Source of the DNA: JANRKH01 sp964351245
Lineage (GTDB): Bacteria; Pseudomonadota; Alphaproteobacteria; Rickettsiales; Rickettsiaceae
Direction: 5' to 3'
Length of the DNA: 35,320 nt
Assembly: GCA_964351245.1 (NCBI GenBank)
Contig: CAYGNF010000008.1
Coordinates: 1 to 35,320 of the forward strand
The translations under genes were made by a program, and so were the position numbers. Position 1 is the first letter of the stretch. Each line of letters starts with the position of its first letter. Of this stretch, positions 8,028-16,172 are shown piece by piece. The notes beneath the pieces are model-generated. The model worked only from the letters and a program-made list of their open reading frames with translations. It did not search any database and was not told the DNA's origin.

Positions 8028-8657
8028 TTAAAACTTACGATTAGTATTTTCGCCTGGAAGTACTATCATAAATTCTTTGACCTCAGACCCTCCTGTAGGA
8101 TCATAATTAAATGTTATAAACTCTTCAGGGGTTGCATTATTTTGCGCATTACTAAAGTACAATTTTGTTTCAAAATTATTAAACATAGGGTGTTCTATTC
8201 TTACGTTAATATAACCACTTTTAGTTTTACTGATATTAGCGGGCTGTATAGTGATGAAATAAAATTCTCCTCTATTATCTGTAGTAGTAGAACCTGCTCC
8301 AGTAAAAGAAGAAAGATGGTTGTGGCTATATAGCTCAGATTTCTGCGCTATATTTCTTAGGGGCTTATAATGATATTTACCATCACAATCCACTTGCCAT
8401 ATAAAAACCTTTGCATCTATTAACGGTACACAATTTTTATCTACGATTTTCCCTCTTATTACTACTCTTGATCCGCAGGTGCTAGGTAGCTCTCCTGGCT
8501 TTCTAAGTAGATTATTGCTTTGAGGAAATTGCTCGGGCTCAAAATTATCCCTTGATTCTATTGTGGGTTTACACTTGATAGTACTGGGTAGATCTCCGAA
8601 GGAGTTTGTTTGTCCTAGCGCCAGAGTAAGGCACAATACAGCAAATTGTTTCTTCAC
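8028..8657 (-). CDS. Exported intradiol-dioxygenase-fold protein with lost metal ligands
   Basis: A 209 aa protein with a signal peptide at 1-21, so probably periplasmic or secreted. The central part matches the intradiol ring-cleavage (protocatechuate 3,4-dioxygenase) fold: a G-x-V-x-D-x-x-x-x-P-x-x-x-A-x-V-x-I-W-Q pattern ending at Trp87-Gln88, then DGKYHYK at 92-98, TTTDNRGEFYFITI at 124-137 and the late beta strands. In active enzymes iron is held by two Tyr and two His. The first Tyr may be kept (Tyr95). The second, in the P-G-x-Y-P segment, is missing (QPANIS at 138-143), and the H-I-H pair is replaced within INVRI (150-154). Catalysis on catechols is therefore doubtful and a binding role is possible. 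The start is GTG with an AAGGAG ribosome binding site, and it overlaps the stop of the pentapeptide-repeat gene by one base (TAGTG). Confidence 0.72.
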   Translation of the reverse strand: MKKQFAVLCLTLALGQTNSFGDLPSTIKCKPTIESRDNFEPEQFPQSNNLLRKPGELPSTCGSRVVIRGKIVDKNCVPLIDAKVFIWQVDCDGKYHYKPLRNIAQKSELYSHNHLSSFTGAGSTTTDNRGEFYFITIQPANISKTKSGYINVRIEHPMFNNFETKLYFSNAQNNATPEEFITFNYDPTGGSEVKEFMIVLPGENTNRKF

Positions 8658-9541
8658 TATTTTTCTCCTTTTATTATTTTATTGTCAGTAATATTCATTT
8701 GATCTGCATCTAAATAGGAGTTTTGTAATATTGCGTCTGTTATTTTAGTATTTGTAAAGTCAGTGCCTCTCATGTCCACTCTCTTAAGATATGTTTTTAG
8801 CAAATTCGCTCCACTCATGTTGCTATATAATAGCTGAGTCTTAAAGAAAATAGCATTCTCCAGGTTAGAATTTTGGAAACATGTATCATATATCTTACTT
8901 TCTGTAAAATTCGCCAAAGTCATATTGGCATTTTTGAAATTAACTCCAGTGATTATTGCCTGACTTAGATTGACTCCCTCTAGATTCGCTCCTTCAAAAT
9001 TTGCGCCAGAAAGATTTGCTTTTGATAAATTGACGCCCTTGAGATTTGCATTTTTGAAATTAGCTCCTACGATACTTGCATTTGTAAGATCAGCTAGTTC
9101 TAAATTAGCGCTAATAAAGGATGCTTTATTCAAAAGAGCATCTGCAAGATATGCTATTTTGAGATTTGCGTTGTTCATACTAGCAAAACTAAGATTCATT
9201 TCACTGAGATTTGAATAACTAAAATTAATATTATTTAGATTAGCTTTTTCAAGACTAGTGCCCGAGAAATTGAGATTGGAGAGGTCAATACCAGAAAAAT
9301 TCGCACCGAACTTTGCAATAATATCGGGTTTCACGCCTAGAGATTTGCATTTAAGTACGTATTTTTGTATTTCAATAGGTTCCCGAATTTGTACATTCAT
9401 ACGATGCTGTATCAATTCGTTATATCCTTGTGTAATTTTTTCTATTAATGTGATGTTGGATTGGGTCTGGGGCGCATCGGCAGCAAGAGCTGATGAACCA
9501 ATTATGATATAGGTGTATAATAGGCGTACAAGAATTTGCAT
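8657..9541 (-). CDS. Exported pentapeptide-repeat protein
   Basis: From about residue 75 to near the C-terminus the protein consists of tandem A(D/N)LXX-type pentapeptides such as ANLSG, ANFEG, VNLSK and ADLTN. These form a right-handed quadrilateral beta helix. I start it at the ATG ending at 9541 (294 aa), which gives a clean signal peptide ending in SSALAADA near residue 23. A TTG at 9574 would add 11 residues. Export to the periplasm or beyond is therefore likely. The helix has no known catalytic role; such proteins act as scaffolds or binding surfaces. The gene is the first of a tightly coupled pair with the intradiol-dioxygenase-like exported protein, so the two products may work together. 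The repeat composition makes database matching of function unreliable. Confidence 0.88.
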   Translation of the reverse strand: MQILVRLLYTYIIIGSSALAADAPQTQSNITLIEKITQGYNELIQHRMNVQIREPIEIQKYVLKCKSLGVKPDIIAKFGANFSGIDLSNLNFSGTSLEKANLNNINFSYSNLSEMNLSFASMNNANLKIAYLADALLNKASFISANLELADLTNASIVGANFKNANLKGVNLSKANLSGANFEGANLEGVNLSQAIITGVNFKNANMTLANFTESKIYDTCFQNSNLENAIFFKTQLLYSNMSGANLLKTYLKRVDMRGTDFTNTKITDAILQNSYLDADQMNITDNKIIKGEK

Positions 9542-9638
9542 AATTAATATGGTAAGTTTTGTGAAGTGGTCCAATATTATTAGTCGATTATGTATTGAGA
9601 TCTCTAAACTTCCAAAATATATAAATTTATTAATGGAG

Positions 9639-11372
9639 CTAGTATTTTCTTAACTCTGGAGCAAAAAAACCTATTTCTGTAGTTTTTGTACTTACATCAC
9701 AATATTCTATCACCCCCCCATCTTGCTCTATTAAAGAAAAACTATGTTTGCAGAATTGTTGGTCATTTCTATCTGGATAATCTGATCTATAGTGAGATCC
9801 CCGAGTTTCTTTTCTTGCTCTAGCAGAATATGCCATATGCTTTGCGCAAATAATCATACTTTCAACCTCAGTATAATTTACAAAATCTAGATTCCATTTT
9901 GTCTTTGTAAAACCCATGCTAGAATTTTTAAGATTAAGATGAATCCTTTCTATCTGGGATATGGCTTCTTCAAGTGCGCTTGATTCTCTTATTATACCAA
10001 TTTCTTTGTCGCATATGGTTTGTAGCTCTAGCGCTAGACCATTTAAGTCACAAGTCGCATCATCTGAGTATGCACTTAATGTAATATTCTTATAATCTAT
10101 AAGATCCGAAAATTTTTTATTACTATCACTATGAATGATATGGTCAGCACATTCATGCGCGAATACAATTAATTCAAGTAAGGAGTTACATCCAAGCCTT
10201 CCTGCTCCGTGTACTGAATGACACGCAGCCTCTCCTATAGCATACAAACCTTCTATTGTATATTGATGATCACCTATATTCTTGATAACCTGGCAATATT
10301 TATTAGTTGGTATACCTCCCATACAATAATGAGCCGAGGGTATTATTGGCACCAGATCTTTTGTCATTTCTAAGCCTAAAAAACTTTTGCACACTTGATT
10401 TGTGTAATATAGTTTCTTTGTTATGAGCGCAGGATCTATATGCGTGAGATCAAGATATGTAGGGTTGCAAAGACCTTGGGATTCTTTAAATATAGCCCTT
10501 GAAACTATATCCCGCGGGCTCAGCTCTTCATAATTGCTATATTTATTCATAAACCTCTCCTTAGAAGAATTAAGTAAATATCCTCCTATAGATCTTGCAG
10601 TTTCTGATATTAAAATACCATTGCCTTGTAGCGCAGTAGGATGAAATTGCACAAACTCCATATCTTTTAAGGCTATACCCATATTAGATACTAGCTTCAG
10701 CCCATCACCTGTAACTGATCGCGGCGCGGTGGAAGATTTAAATACCCTACTATATCCTCCACTTGCTATAATTGTATTTTTTGCGATATAAGATACGAAA
10801 TTACCACATGACAAATCGAATACTTTGACGCCAAAGCACTCGTGATCATGGTGTATTAATTCTACTGCATACTGATAAGAAATAAACTCTACGCCAGATT
10901 TTTTTGCTTCGATAAATAATTTGCTAATTATAGCATTACCAGTACGATCTAATACTGAGCAAGCTCTACGCGCTAAAGTATTACTACCATAATTCGTAGT
11001 TTGACCTCCATATATTTTTTGCAAAATTTTACCATGCTCGTCAAGATCAAACTCTACTCCTATATTATGTAAAAATTCAACGGATTTATTCGCTTTTAAG
11101 CATAAAATCTCTATGACATCTTGATCACCTAGCCAATCAGAAGCTTTAATTGTATCGTACATATGCCACCTCCAATTATCTTGCAATTGATTGCCAAAAT
11201 TAGCATTTATGCCACCTTGAGCTGCAGACGTAGCACTAAGAAGAGGGGGATTCTTAGATAGTACTACAACTCTTCGGCCAACAGAAGCAAGCTTGATTGC
11301 AGCAGCTAGCCCCGATCCTCCTCCGCCGATTATTATATCGTCAAAAACTTTTTGATGCTCTATTTCGATTTT
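9639..11372 (-). CDS. sdhA: Succinate dehydrogenase flavoprotein-like protein lacking the FAD-attachment histidine
   Basis: Flavoprotein of the SdhA/FrdA family. It shares SdhA-specific stretches: DNWRWHMYDTIKASDWLGDQD, GGQTTNYG, DMEFVQFHPT, HYCMGGIPTN, HGAGRLGCNSL and the C-terminal RGSHYRSDYPDRND. The N-terminal dinucleotide motif is GGGGSG at 17-22. I start it at the ATG ending at 11372 (577 aa), which aligns with known N-termini; the frame opens 19 codons earlier. The oddity is in the FAD-linking segment. SdhA normally reads S-H-T-V-A-A-Q-G-G, with FAD joined covalently to His. Here it reads S-A-T-S-A-A-Q-G-G (Ala48). The substrate-site His and Arg motifs remain. No sdhB, sdhC or sdhD lies nearby, though scattered sdh genes are common in this group. 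L-aspartate oxidase is a related alternative, but the SdhA-type C-terminus argues against it. Confidence 0.8.
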   Translation of the reverse strand, partial: KIEIEHQKVFDDIIIGGGGSGLAAAIKLASVGRRVVVLSKNPPLLSATSAAQGGINANFGNQLQDNWRWHMYDTIKASDWLGDQDVIEILCLKANKSVEFLHNIGVEFDLDEHGKILQKIYGGQTTNYGSNTLARRACSVLDRTGNAIISKLFIEAKKSGVEFISYQYAVELIHHDHECFGVKVFDLSCGNFVSYIAKNTIIASGGYSRVFKSSTAPRSVTGDGLKLVSNMGIALKDMEFVQFHPTALQGNGILISETARSIGGYLLNSSKERFMNKYSNYEELSPRDIVSRAIFKESQGLCNPTYLDLTHIDPALITKKLYYTNQVCKSFLGLEMTKDLVPIIPSAHYCMGGIPTNKYCQVIKNIGDHQYTIEGLYAIGEAACHSVHGAGRLGCNSLLELIVFAHECADHIIHSDSNKKFSDLIDYKNITLSAYSDDATCDLNGLALELQTICDKEIGIIRESSALEEAISQIERIHLNLKNSSMGFTKTKWNLDFVNYTEVESMIICAKHMAYSARARKETRGSHYRSDYPDRNDQQFCKHSFSLIEQDGGVIEYCDVSTKTTEIGFFAPELRKY

Positions 11373-11442
11373 CATAACTTGCTTTCTTGCATATTTGTGT
11401 AAATATATTAGATTCCTTGATAAAACCAATTATATCAGAAAA

Positions 11443-12417
11443 ATGCACAGATTAATTACTTTTATTATTTTTATTTCTATTGTGTACTACATATTACAGC
11501 CTCAATACCAAGAAGAGATGCAAACTTATAATACTAAATCTGCAATCGATTCTTCTGCGCAAAATACAGAAGAGAAAAAAAATCTACAAGCAGAATATAA
11601 GCAAGAGCCTAAATCAACTGCAGAGAGAGTGGTAACCAATGTTCTATCGCAAGTCTTCTCTACAGAAGGAGGAGTAAAGTTGGTACAAAATTTGATAACA
11701 AAAGAAGATGCTATAAAATCAACAAATATATCTGTGTCTGCAAATAATGCTGGTATTGCACGTAATGTATATAAACCATTTATCACGACCGATTCTAAGC
11801 AAGCAAAGACTATATGCGGACAAAAGATTTGCCTTGAGTATTCTAGGGAGTCTCAAGATGGCAAAATAGAATATAGCGGATCTCATACATATAAGCTAGG
11901 CACATCAAAAAGTCGTGATTTAAACATTATTCCCGATGGAATGAGGCTGGGGCAAATAACAAGGATTTATATAATGCCAGTAAAAATGATGGATACAAGT
12001 ATCGCTGAATCAGAGGCAAAATACTCGCCTTACGTATATAATATTCATATAAAAGAGCATTTAAGTCATCACGCACTTGATACTGATAAGATTAAAATTT
12101 TCGATGATTCTATTAGCACTGCACAATGGACAAGTTGTGGCGATAATTTAAGATTTGTATATACTATTAAAGATATTAAAGGCAAAATTCTTAAAAGCGA
12201 TGAGTTAACAGTCCGAGTTGGAGATGAGAATTATCCAGAAGCGCTTGCATATTCTCTTGCATATATGAGTTATCAAGGGTCTCGTACCATAATTTTACCT
12301 CTAGCATATCTCAAAACATCCTCAAATCCACTTATAAAAGAAGGTGATGATGAAGAATATGTGTTTCTTGAAATTACTAAAACCCAACTTATACCAGATC
12401 ACATAGAAAGCAAATAA
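11443..12417 (+). CDS. Membrane-anchored protein with two FKBP-like segments
   Basis: A protein of 324 aa from the chosen ATG at 11443; the frame is open from 11395. It begins with a basic residue pair and one hydrophobic segment (about 4-20), so the rest is probably periplasmic. A polar linker follows. Two later segments each resemble the FKBP peptidyl-prolyl isomerase pattern of 'G..v...Y.....DGK......' followed by '..M..G...R.I.LP': one from ICGQKICLEYS to GMRLGQITRIYIMP, the other from SCGDNLRFVYTIKD to YMSYQGSRTIILPLAYL. Key aromatic active-site residues are not clearly kept, so this may be a chaperone-like relic and not an isomerase. I cannot assign it to a named family with certainty. 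It ends 8 nt before mutS and is likely co-transcribed with it. Confidence 0.5.
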   Translation: MHRLITFIIFISIVYYILQPQYQEEMQTYNTKSAIDSSAQNTEEKKNLQAEYKQEPKSTAERVVTNVLSQVFSTEGGVKLVQNLITKEDAIKSTNISVSANNAGIARNVYKPFITTDSKQAKTICGQKICLEYSRESQDGKIEYSGSHTYKLGTSKSRDLNIIPDGMRLGQITRIYIMPVKMMDTSIAESEAKYSPYVYNIHIKEHLSHHALDTDKIKIFDDSISTAQWTSCGDNLRFVYTIKDIKGKILKSDELTVRVGDENYPEALAYSLAYMSYQGSRTIILPLAYLKTSSNPLIKEGDDEEYVFLEITKTQLIPDHIESK

Positions 12418-12425
12418 ACAATCAC

Positions 12426-14861
12426 ATGTATACTAACTTAGATGAATTTAAGAATTATTATGAGTATCAGCTTCGTACGCCAGTAATAAAGCAGTATCTA
12501 GATATTAAATATCAAAACCAGCAACATATAATATTGTGTAGAATTGGGGAATTTTACGAGATTTTTTTTGAAGATGCGATCAAAGTATCTAGCCTCCTCA
12601 ATATTAATCTTACAAGTAAATCCGGAGTGAAGATGTGCGGGATTCCATATTCATCTCTTAACACCTATGTTCCGAGATTGATGGACTCCGGACTTTCTGT
12701 TGCTATTGCAGAGCAAATAGGAGAGAAAGATAATAATGCTACGAGTATTGCAATCAGGGAAATAGTTAAAGTCATCACTCCTGGAACATTTCTAGATGAA
12801 ACATGTCTTGACCCAAAAGATACACGCTATCTTTTAGCTTTAGCTTTTGAAGAAAGCTCGGTATCGCTTGCATATGCTGATATTTCAACTGGAGATGTGA
12901 ATTTAGAAAGTGTGGATAGACAATCACTGATCTCTGCTATTAAAAAGATCAAACCTATAGAGATGATATTACCTGCGGGCATTAAACACAAAGAATTGTT
13001 GCTAGATTTAGGAATATATACGTCTATGCACCATACTACCTATGATGATATCACTTTATCAAAAGTAATTTTATCTACTTATCCATCAAGTAAGTTATTA
13101 TCTGATAAGGTAGTTACACAATCTCAAAAATTAGCACTTGGGATATTATTAGCTCATATACTCAAAACCCAAAAATTGCTTGTAAATAATTTAAAAGAAC
13201 CGCATTTGCTTACGCAAGGTTCATGCATGAGTATTGATGCCGAAAGTGCAAGGGCAATAGAATTAATGCAAACAAAAGATGGTAAAAAATATGGTAGTTT
13301 TTTATGGATGATAGATGAAACTCTCACTGCCCTAGGGGGAAGATTTATGAAAGCATCGATATTAAATCCATTAAATGACATAGGGCAGATTAAAAGTAGA
13401 TTATCTTATACTCAGTTTTTTGCCCAAAGGCCGAAAATAATGGAGGAATTTGCTAAACTACTTATCAATTGTGGAGATCTTGAGAGAATAATGGGTAGGA
13501 TAATACAACAAAACTGCTCACGGCAAGATCTCTTAAGTCTAAAATACTCCCTTACTACATGCTCTGAAATGAAGGAAAAAATTATCCAAGAATTTGGCTT
13601 GAATATATCCCTAAATGTAAATGCAGAGAATATATATCAAAGCTTAATGTTTGAATATCAAATGCTCGATATACTTGAAAGCTCAATGGTAGATAGCCCC
13701 TCAACTGAAGAAATAATTCAAAGCTCTTATCATCCTACAATAGCATCTCTCAGATCTTCTATACAACAAAATAGGGATAAAATTACTAACCTTAAGAACT
13801 CATATAAAAAAATATCAAAAATTGATAATATTAAAATATGCGAGAATAGTATCATAGGTCTATACTTAGAAGTGCCATCAAAATTTGCAAAGAATTTTGA
13901 TAAGCAAATATTTCATTATAAACAATCCACGGCCACTTCTATAAGATATAAAACTGACGAGCTTGAGATTATTGAAAAAGATATAGCAAGTCACTCTATA
14001 CTATTAATGAATTTAGAAAAAGAAATATACGAAGAGATTTGCTTATCGATTATCAAATATAAGTCAGATATTTACAGACTAGCGCGCATAATCGCTAATG
14101 TAGATTTTCACATTGCACTCGCGCGCATTGCACGCCGTAATAACTATGTTATGCCTAATATTACTGAAAACTCAGATATAATTGAGATACGAGAAGGGCG
14201 TCACCCAGTTGCAGAAAAAATCTTACAGAAGAAAAATTTAGAATTTACAAAAAATGATTTATATTTTAACAACGGAGTAAATACTATTATTTTGACTGGT
14301 CCAAATATGGGGGGTAAAAGTACTTTTTTAAAACAGACTGCACTCATTGCTATAATGGCTCAGATGGGTTCTTTTGTACCAGCGAGTCATTGCACACTCG
14401 GGCTCGTGGATAGAATTTTTTGTCTTGTGGAGACAGGAGATAATACAAGAGATGGAAAATCAACATTTATGGTAGAAATGGAATCCATAGCTTCTGTAAT
14501 AAAATCTTCTACGGAAAAATCTCTTATTTTATTGGATGAATCCTGCAGAGGCACTTGCACTCAGGATGGTATCGCTATATCTCAGGCTTTAGTTGAATAT
14601 CTATCTGCTCATAAAAAAAGCAGGAATATTTTTGCAACTCATTTTTTAGAAATTGCCCATGCTCTAGAGCCCTCACCTTACATTCAAAATTTGCAACTCA
14701 CTGCTGCAACAAAAGATGGGGAGATTAGCTTAACTCATCTTGTATCAAAAGGAATATCTCAAGAATCTTTGGGGCTAAATATTGCGAGAGTGTCTGGGTT
14801 ACCATCTTCTTTGCTGAAAAGAGCAGAAGAATTAGTCAGAATTTCAAATATTGCTTGTTAA
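12426..14861 (+). CDS. mutS: DNA mismatch repair protein MutS
   Basis: Recognises base mismatches and small loops and signals repair with MutL. The 811 aa protein shows the N-terminal mismatch-binding motif RIGEFYEIF, with the Phe-x-Glu wedge intact as F-Y-E. The long clamp and lever domains follow, and then the C-terminal ABC-type ATPase: Walker A GPNMGGKST around residue 625, the ST-x-x-x-E-x-x signature STFMVEMES, and Walker B LILLDESCRG with Asp-Glu near 704. It is slightly shorter than E. coli MutS (853 aa), mainly through loss of the C-terminal tetramerisation region. It starts 8 nt after the FKBP-like gene, suggesting one transcript. Identification is firm. Confidence 0.97.
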   Translation: MYTNLDEFKNYYEYQLRTPVIKQYLDIKYQNQQHIILCRIGEFYEIFFEDAIKVSSLLNINLTSKSGVKMCGIPYSSLNTYVPRLMDSGLSVAIAEQIGEKDNNATSIAIREIVKVITPGTFLDETCLDPKDTRYLLALAFEESSVSLAYADISTGDVNLESVDRQSLISAIKKIKPIEMILPAGIKHKELLLDLGIYTSMHHTTYDDITLSKVILSTYPSSKLLSDKVVTQSQKLALGILLAHILKTQKLLVNNLKEPHLLTQGSCMSIDAESARAIELMQTKDGKKYGSFLWMIDETLTALGGRFMKASILNPLNDIGQIKSRLSYTQFFAQRPKIMEEFAKLLINCGDLERIMGRIIQQNCSRQDLLSLKYSLTTCSEMKEKIIQEFGLNISLNVNAENIYQSLMFEYQMLDILESSMVDSPSTEEIIQSSYHPTIASLRSSIQQNRDKITNLKNSYKKISKIDNIKICENSIIGLYLEVPSKFAKNFDKQIFHYKQSTATSIRYKTDELEIIEKDIASHSILLMNLEKEIYEEICLSIIKYKSDIYRLARIIANVDFHIALARIARRNNYVMPNITENSDIIEIREGRHPVAEKILQKKNLEFTKNDLYFNNGVNTIILTGPNMGGKSTFLKQTALIAIMAQMGSFVPASHCTLGLVDRIFCLVETGDNTRDGKSTFMVEMESIASVIKSSTEKSLILLDESCRGTCTQDGIAISQALVEYLSAHKKSRNIFATHFLEIAHALEPSPYIQNLQLTAATKDGEISLTHLVSKGISQESLGLNIARVSGLPSSLLKRAEELVRISNIAC

Positions 14862-14913
14862 TTTGGTTTATCAGATTGGTGTATAGTGTCGGTATATCTG
14901 CGGATATAAACTC

Positions 14914-15186
14914 TCACCTTGTTTTGCTATAGAAAGACTCTGTCTCTCGACGAGATCTGAATGATAATTCTTCGGCATAATGCAAAAAAGCTATATCGAT
15001 CATACTGGAACTTAGTGCTGAACGTATGTGATGTGCGTATTGCAAGCTACCATATATCATCACTGGCTTCTTCGCTTGTATAATAGAAGGATTTGCCCCA
15101 TCTACGCTACTAGTCTTAGTAGGCTTAACCGGTGGCTCATCTGGAATTTTAGTGTCATTTGTATTAGAAGCAATAAGTTTATTCAT
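14914..15186 (-). CDS. Small hypothetical ORF, 90 aa
   Basis: An open frame from ATG in a region without competing genes. The product has a polar, proline-containing N-terminal half and a C-terminal half with mixed charge (FRSRRETESFYSK). I see no strong ribosome binding site, family motif, signal peptide or membrane segment. It could be a genuine small lineage-specific gene, a remnant, or chance. It lies convergent to mutS. Confidence 0.3.
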   Translation of the reverse strand: MNKLIASNTNDTKIPDEPPVKPTKTSSVDGANPSIIQAKKPVMIYGSLQYAHHIRSALSSSMIDIAFLHYAEELSFRSRRETESFYSKTR

Positions 15187-15690
15187 TAGAGCTACCAGAG
15201 TTTTTAGTAATTTAGCTTATGATTCCTTAACTATATCACAATATTTATACTAACAATAGTATATTTTAAGAAATATTGTTATATTTTTATATTATGTTGC
15301 TAATATACTAATCATAATTCTTATGATACCAAGTATCAGATTAAATGAGATAAAGAGTGATTATAGTCATTGGCATTGCACTTTAGCCTTTGTTGGGCAT
15401 AGGCCTTATATTTACAGAGTTTCCAATAGTGTTTTTAATACACACTCACTTCAGATAATCATATAGATTTCTAGGTTTCTCTTGGCAAAGTATTAGATAC
15501 ACTATTAATATTACTAATGAAGACATAGCAAACTGCCTAATAACAGCTTAAGTAAATAAGAAAGGTACCAAGTGTTGAAGGAAATATAGAATTTATCTTT
15601 AGTAATATCTCGCATATCCTAAAAATCTATATTTGCTAAATCTCACAATGTGTCTTTTGCTAATAATAACAATTTTGTACGGGGAATAAT
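15187..15690. other. Gene-poor interval of about 500 bp
   Basis: No ORF of convincing length or ribosome binding site. A short inverted repeat GATACcaaGTATC lies at about 15326-15338, and GCC...GGC pairing (GCCTTTGTTGGGCATAGGC) near 15388-15406. I see no homology to a known RNA. Its 3' part must contain the promoter of the phasin gene, but no box stands out. Confidence 0.4.
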
Positions 15691-16074
15691 ATGCAAAATT
15701 TTCAAAACATGTTTTTTAATCCAGAAGCAATGAATATGAATGATGTATGGCAAAAAAATTACGATACTTTAGTAAAAGTAAATCAAATTAATGCAGAAAA
15801 TAATCAAGCTATATTAAAAAGAGTTGGAGAAATAATACAAAAGCAAATTACAGATGCTGTTGAGGCTACAAAAGATATATTATCTTCTCAAAACCCTGAT
15901 CAAACAGCCAGCAAACAAAATAATTACCTTCAATCATCTACAAAAAATGCAATGACAGATTCTAAAGAAGTTGCTGAGATGGTTTCTAAGGCAAATATGG
16001 AGTTATATGATATGTTTGTGAAACGCGCTAAAGAAAATCTTAATCAATCAATGAAAAAACCGGCGAAAGTTTAG
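15691..16074 (+). CDS. Phasin-family protein
   Basis: A 127 aa, almost entirely helical, amphipathic protein of the phasin_2 type. The N-terminal FQNMFFNPEAMNMNDVWQKN is followed by heptad-like stretches, including the typical MVSKANMELYDMFVKRAKENL ending at about residue 119. Phasins coat polyhydroxyalkanoate granules or act as small chaperones. No PHA synthase is in the window, and the protein may instead associate with membranes or other partners in this lineage. It is a single gene with GGGGA about 8 nt before ATG and a strong hairpin terminator after it. Length fits the short phasins of Rickettsiales-like bacteria. Confidence 0.75.
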   Translation: MQNFQNMFFNPEAMNMNDVWQKNYDTLVKVNQINAENNQAILKRVGEIIQKQITDAVEATKDILSSQNPDQTASKQNNYLQSSTKNAMTDSKEVAEMVSKANMELYDMFVKRAKENLNQSMKKPAKV

Positions 16075-16096
16075 CTACAATAATCTTGTAGTGTGG

Positions 16097-16130
16097 TCTG
16101 GCGATTGAGTAACTCATCGCCAGATTTGTT
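16097..16130 (+). terminator. Rho-independent terminator after the phasin gene
   Basis: The hairpin TCTGGCGAT-t-GAGT / ACTC-ATCGCCAGA (16097-16124) has 13 paired positions, one bulged base and a two-base loop, followed by TTTGTT. The T-rich side is on the plus strand only, so it serves the phasin gene and not the convergent fabD. Confidence 0.75.
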
Positions 16131-16172
16131 GAGATAATGTCTAAGATCTAAGTACTGCAATGTATAAGATCT

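Noticed and set aside
7953..8333. 126 aa plus-strand ORF
   Set aside because: Mostly antisense to the exported dioxygenase-like gene, which has a signal peptide, family motifs and a strong ribosome binding site.
8970..9218. 82 aa plus-strand ORF with periodic residues
   Set aside because: Its periodicity (FA-KLAP-like units) is the antisense shadow of the pentapeptide-repeat gene.
9639..11372. L-aspartate oxidase (NadB) as the identity of the flavoprotein
   Set aside because: The missing FAD histidine would fit NadB, but WRWHMYDTIKASDWLGDQD, GGQTTNYG and the C-terminal GSHYRSDYPDRND are SdhA features.
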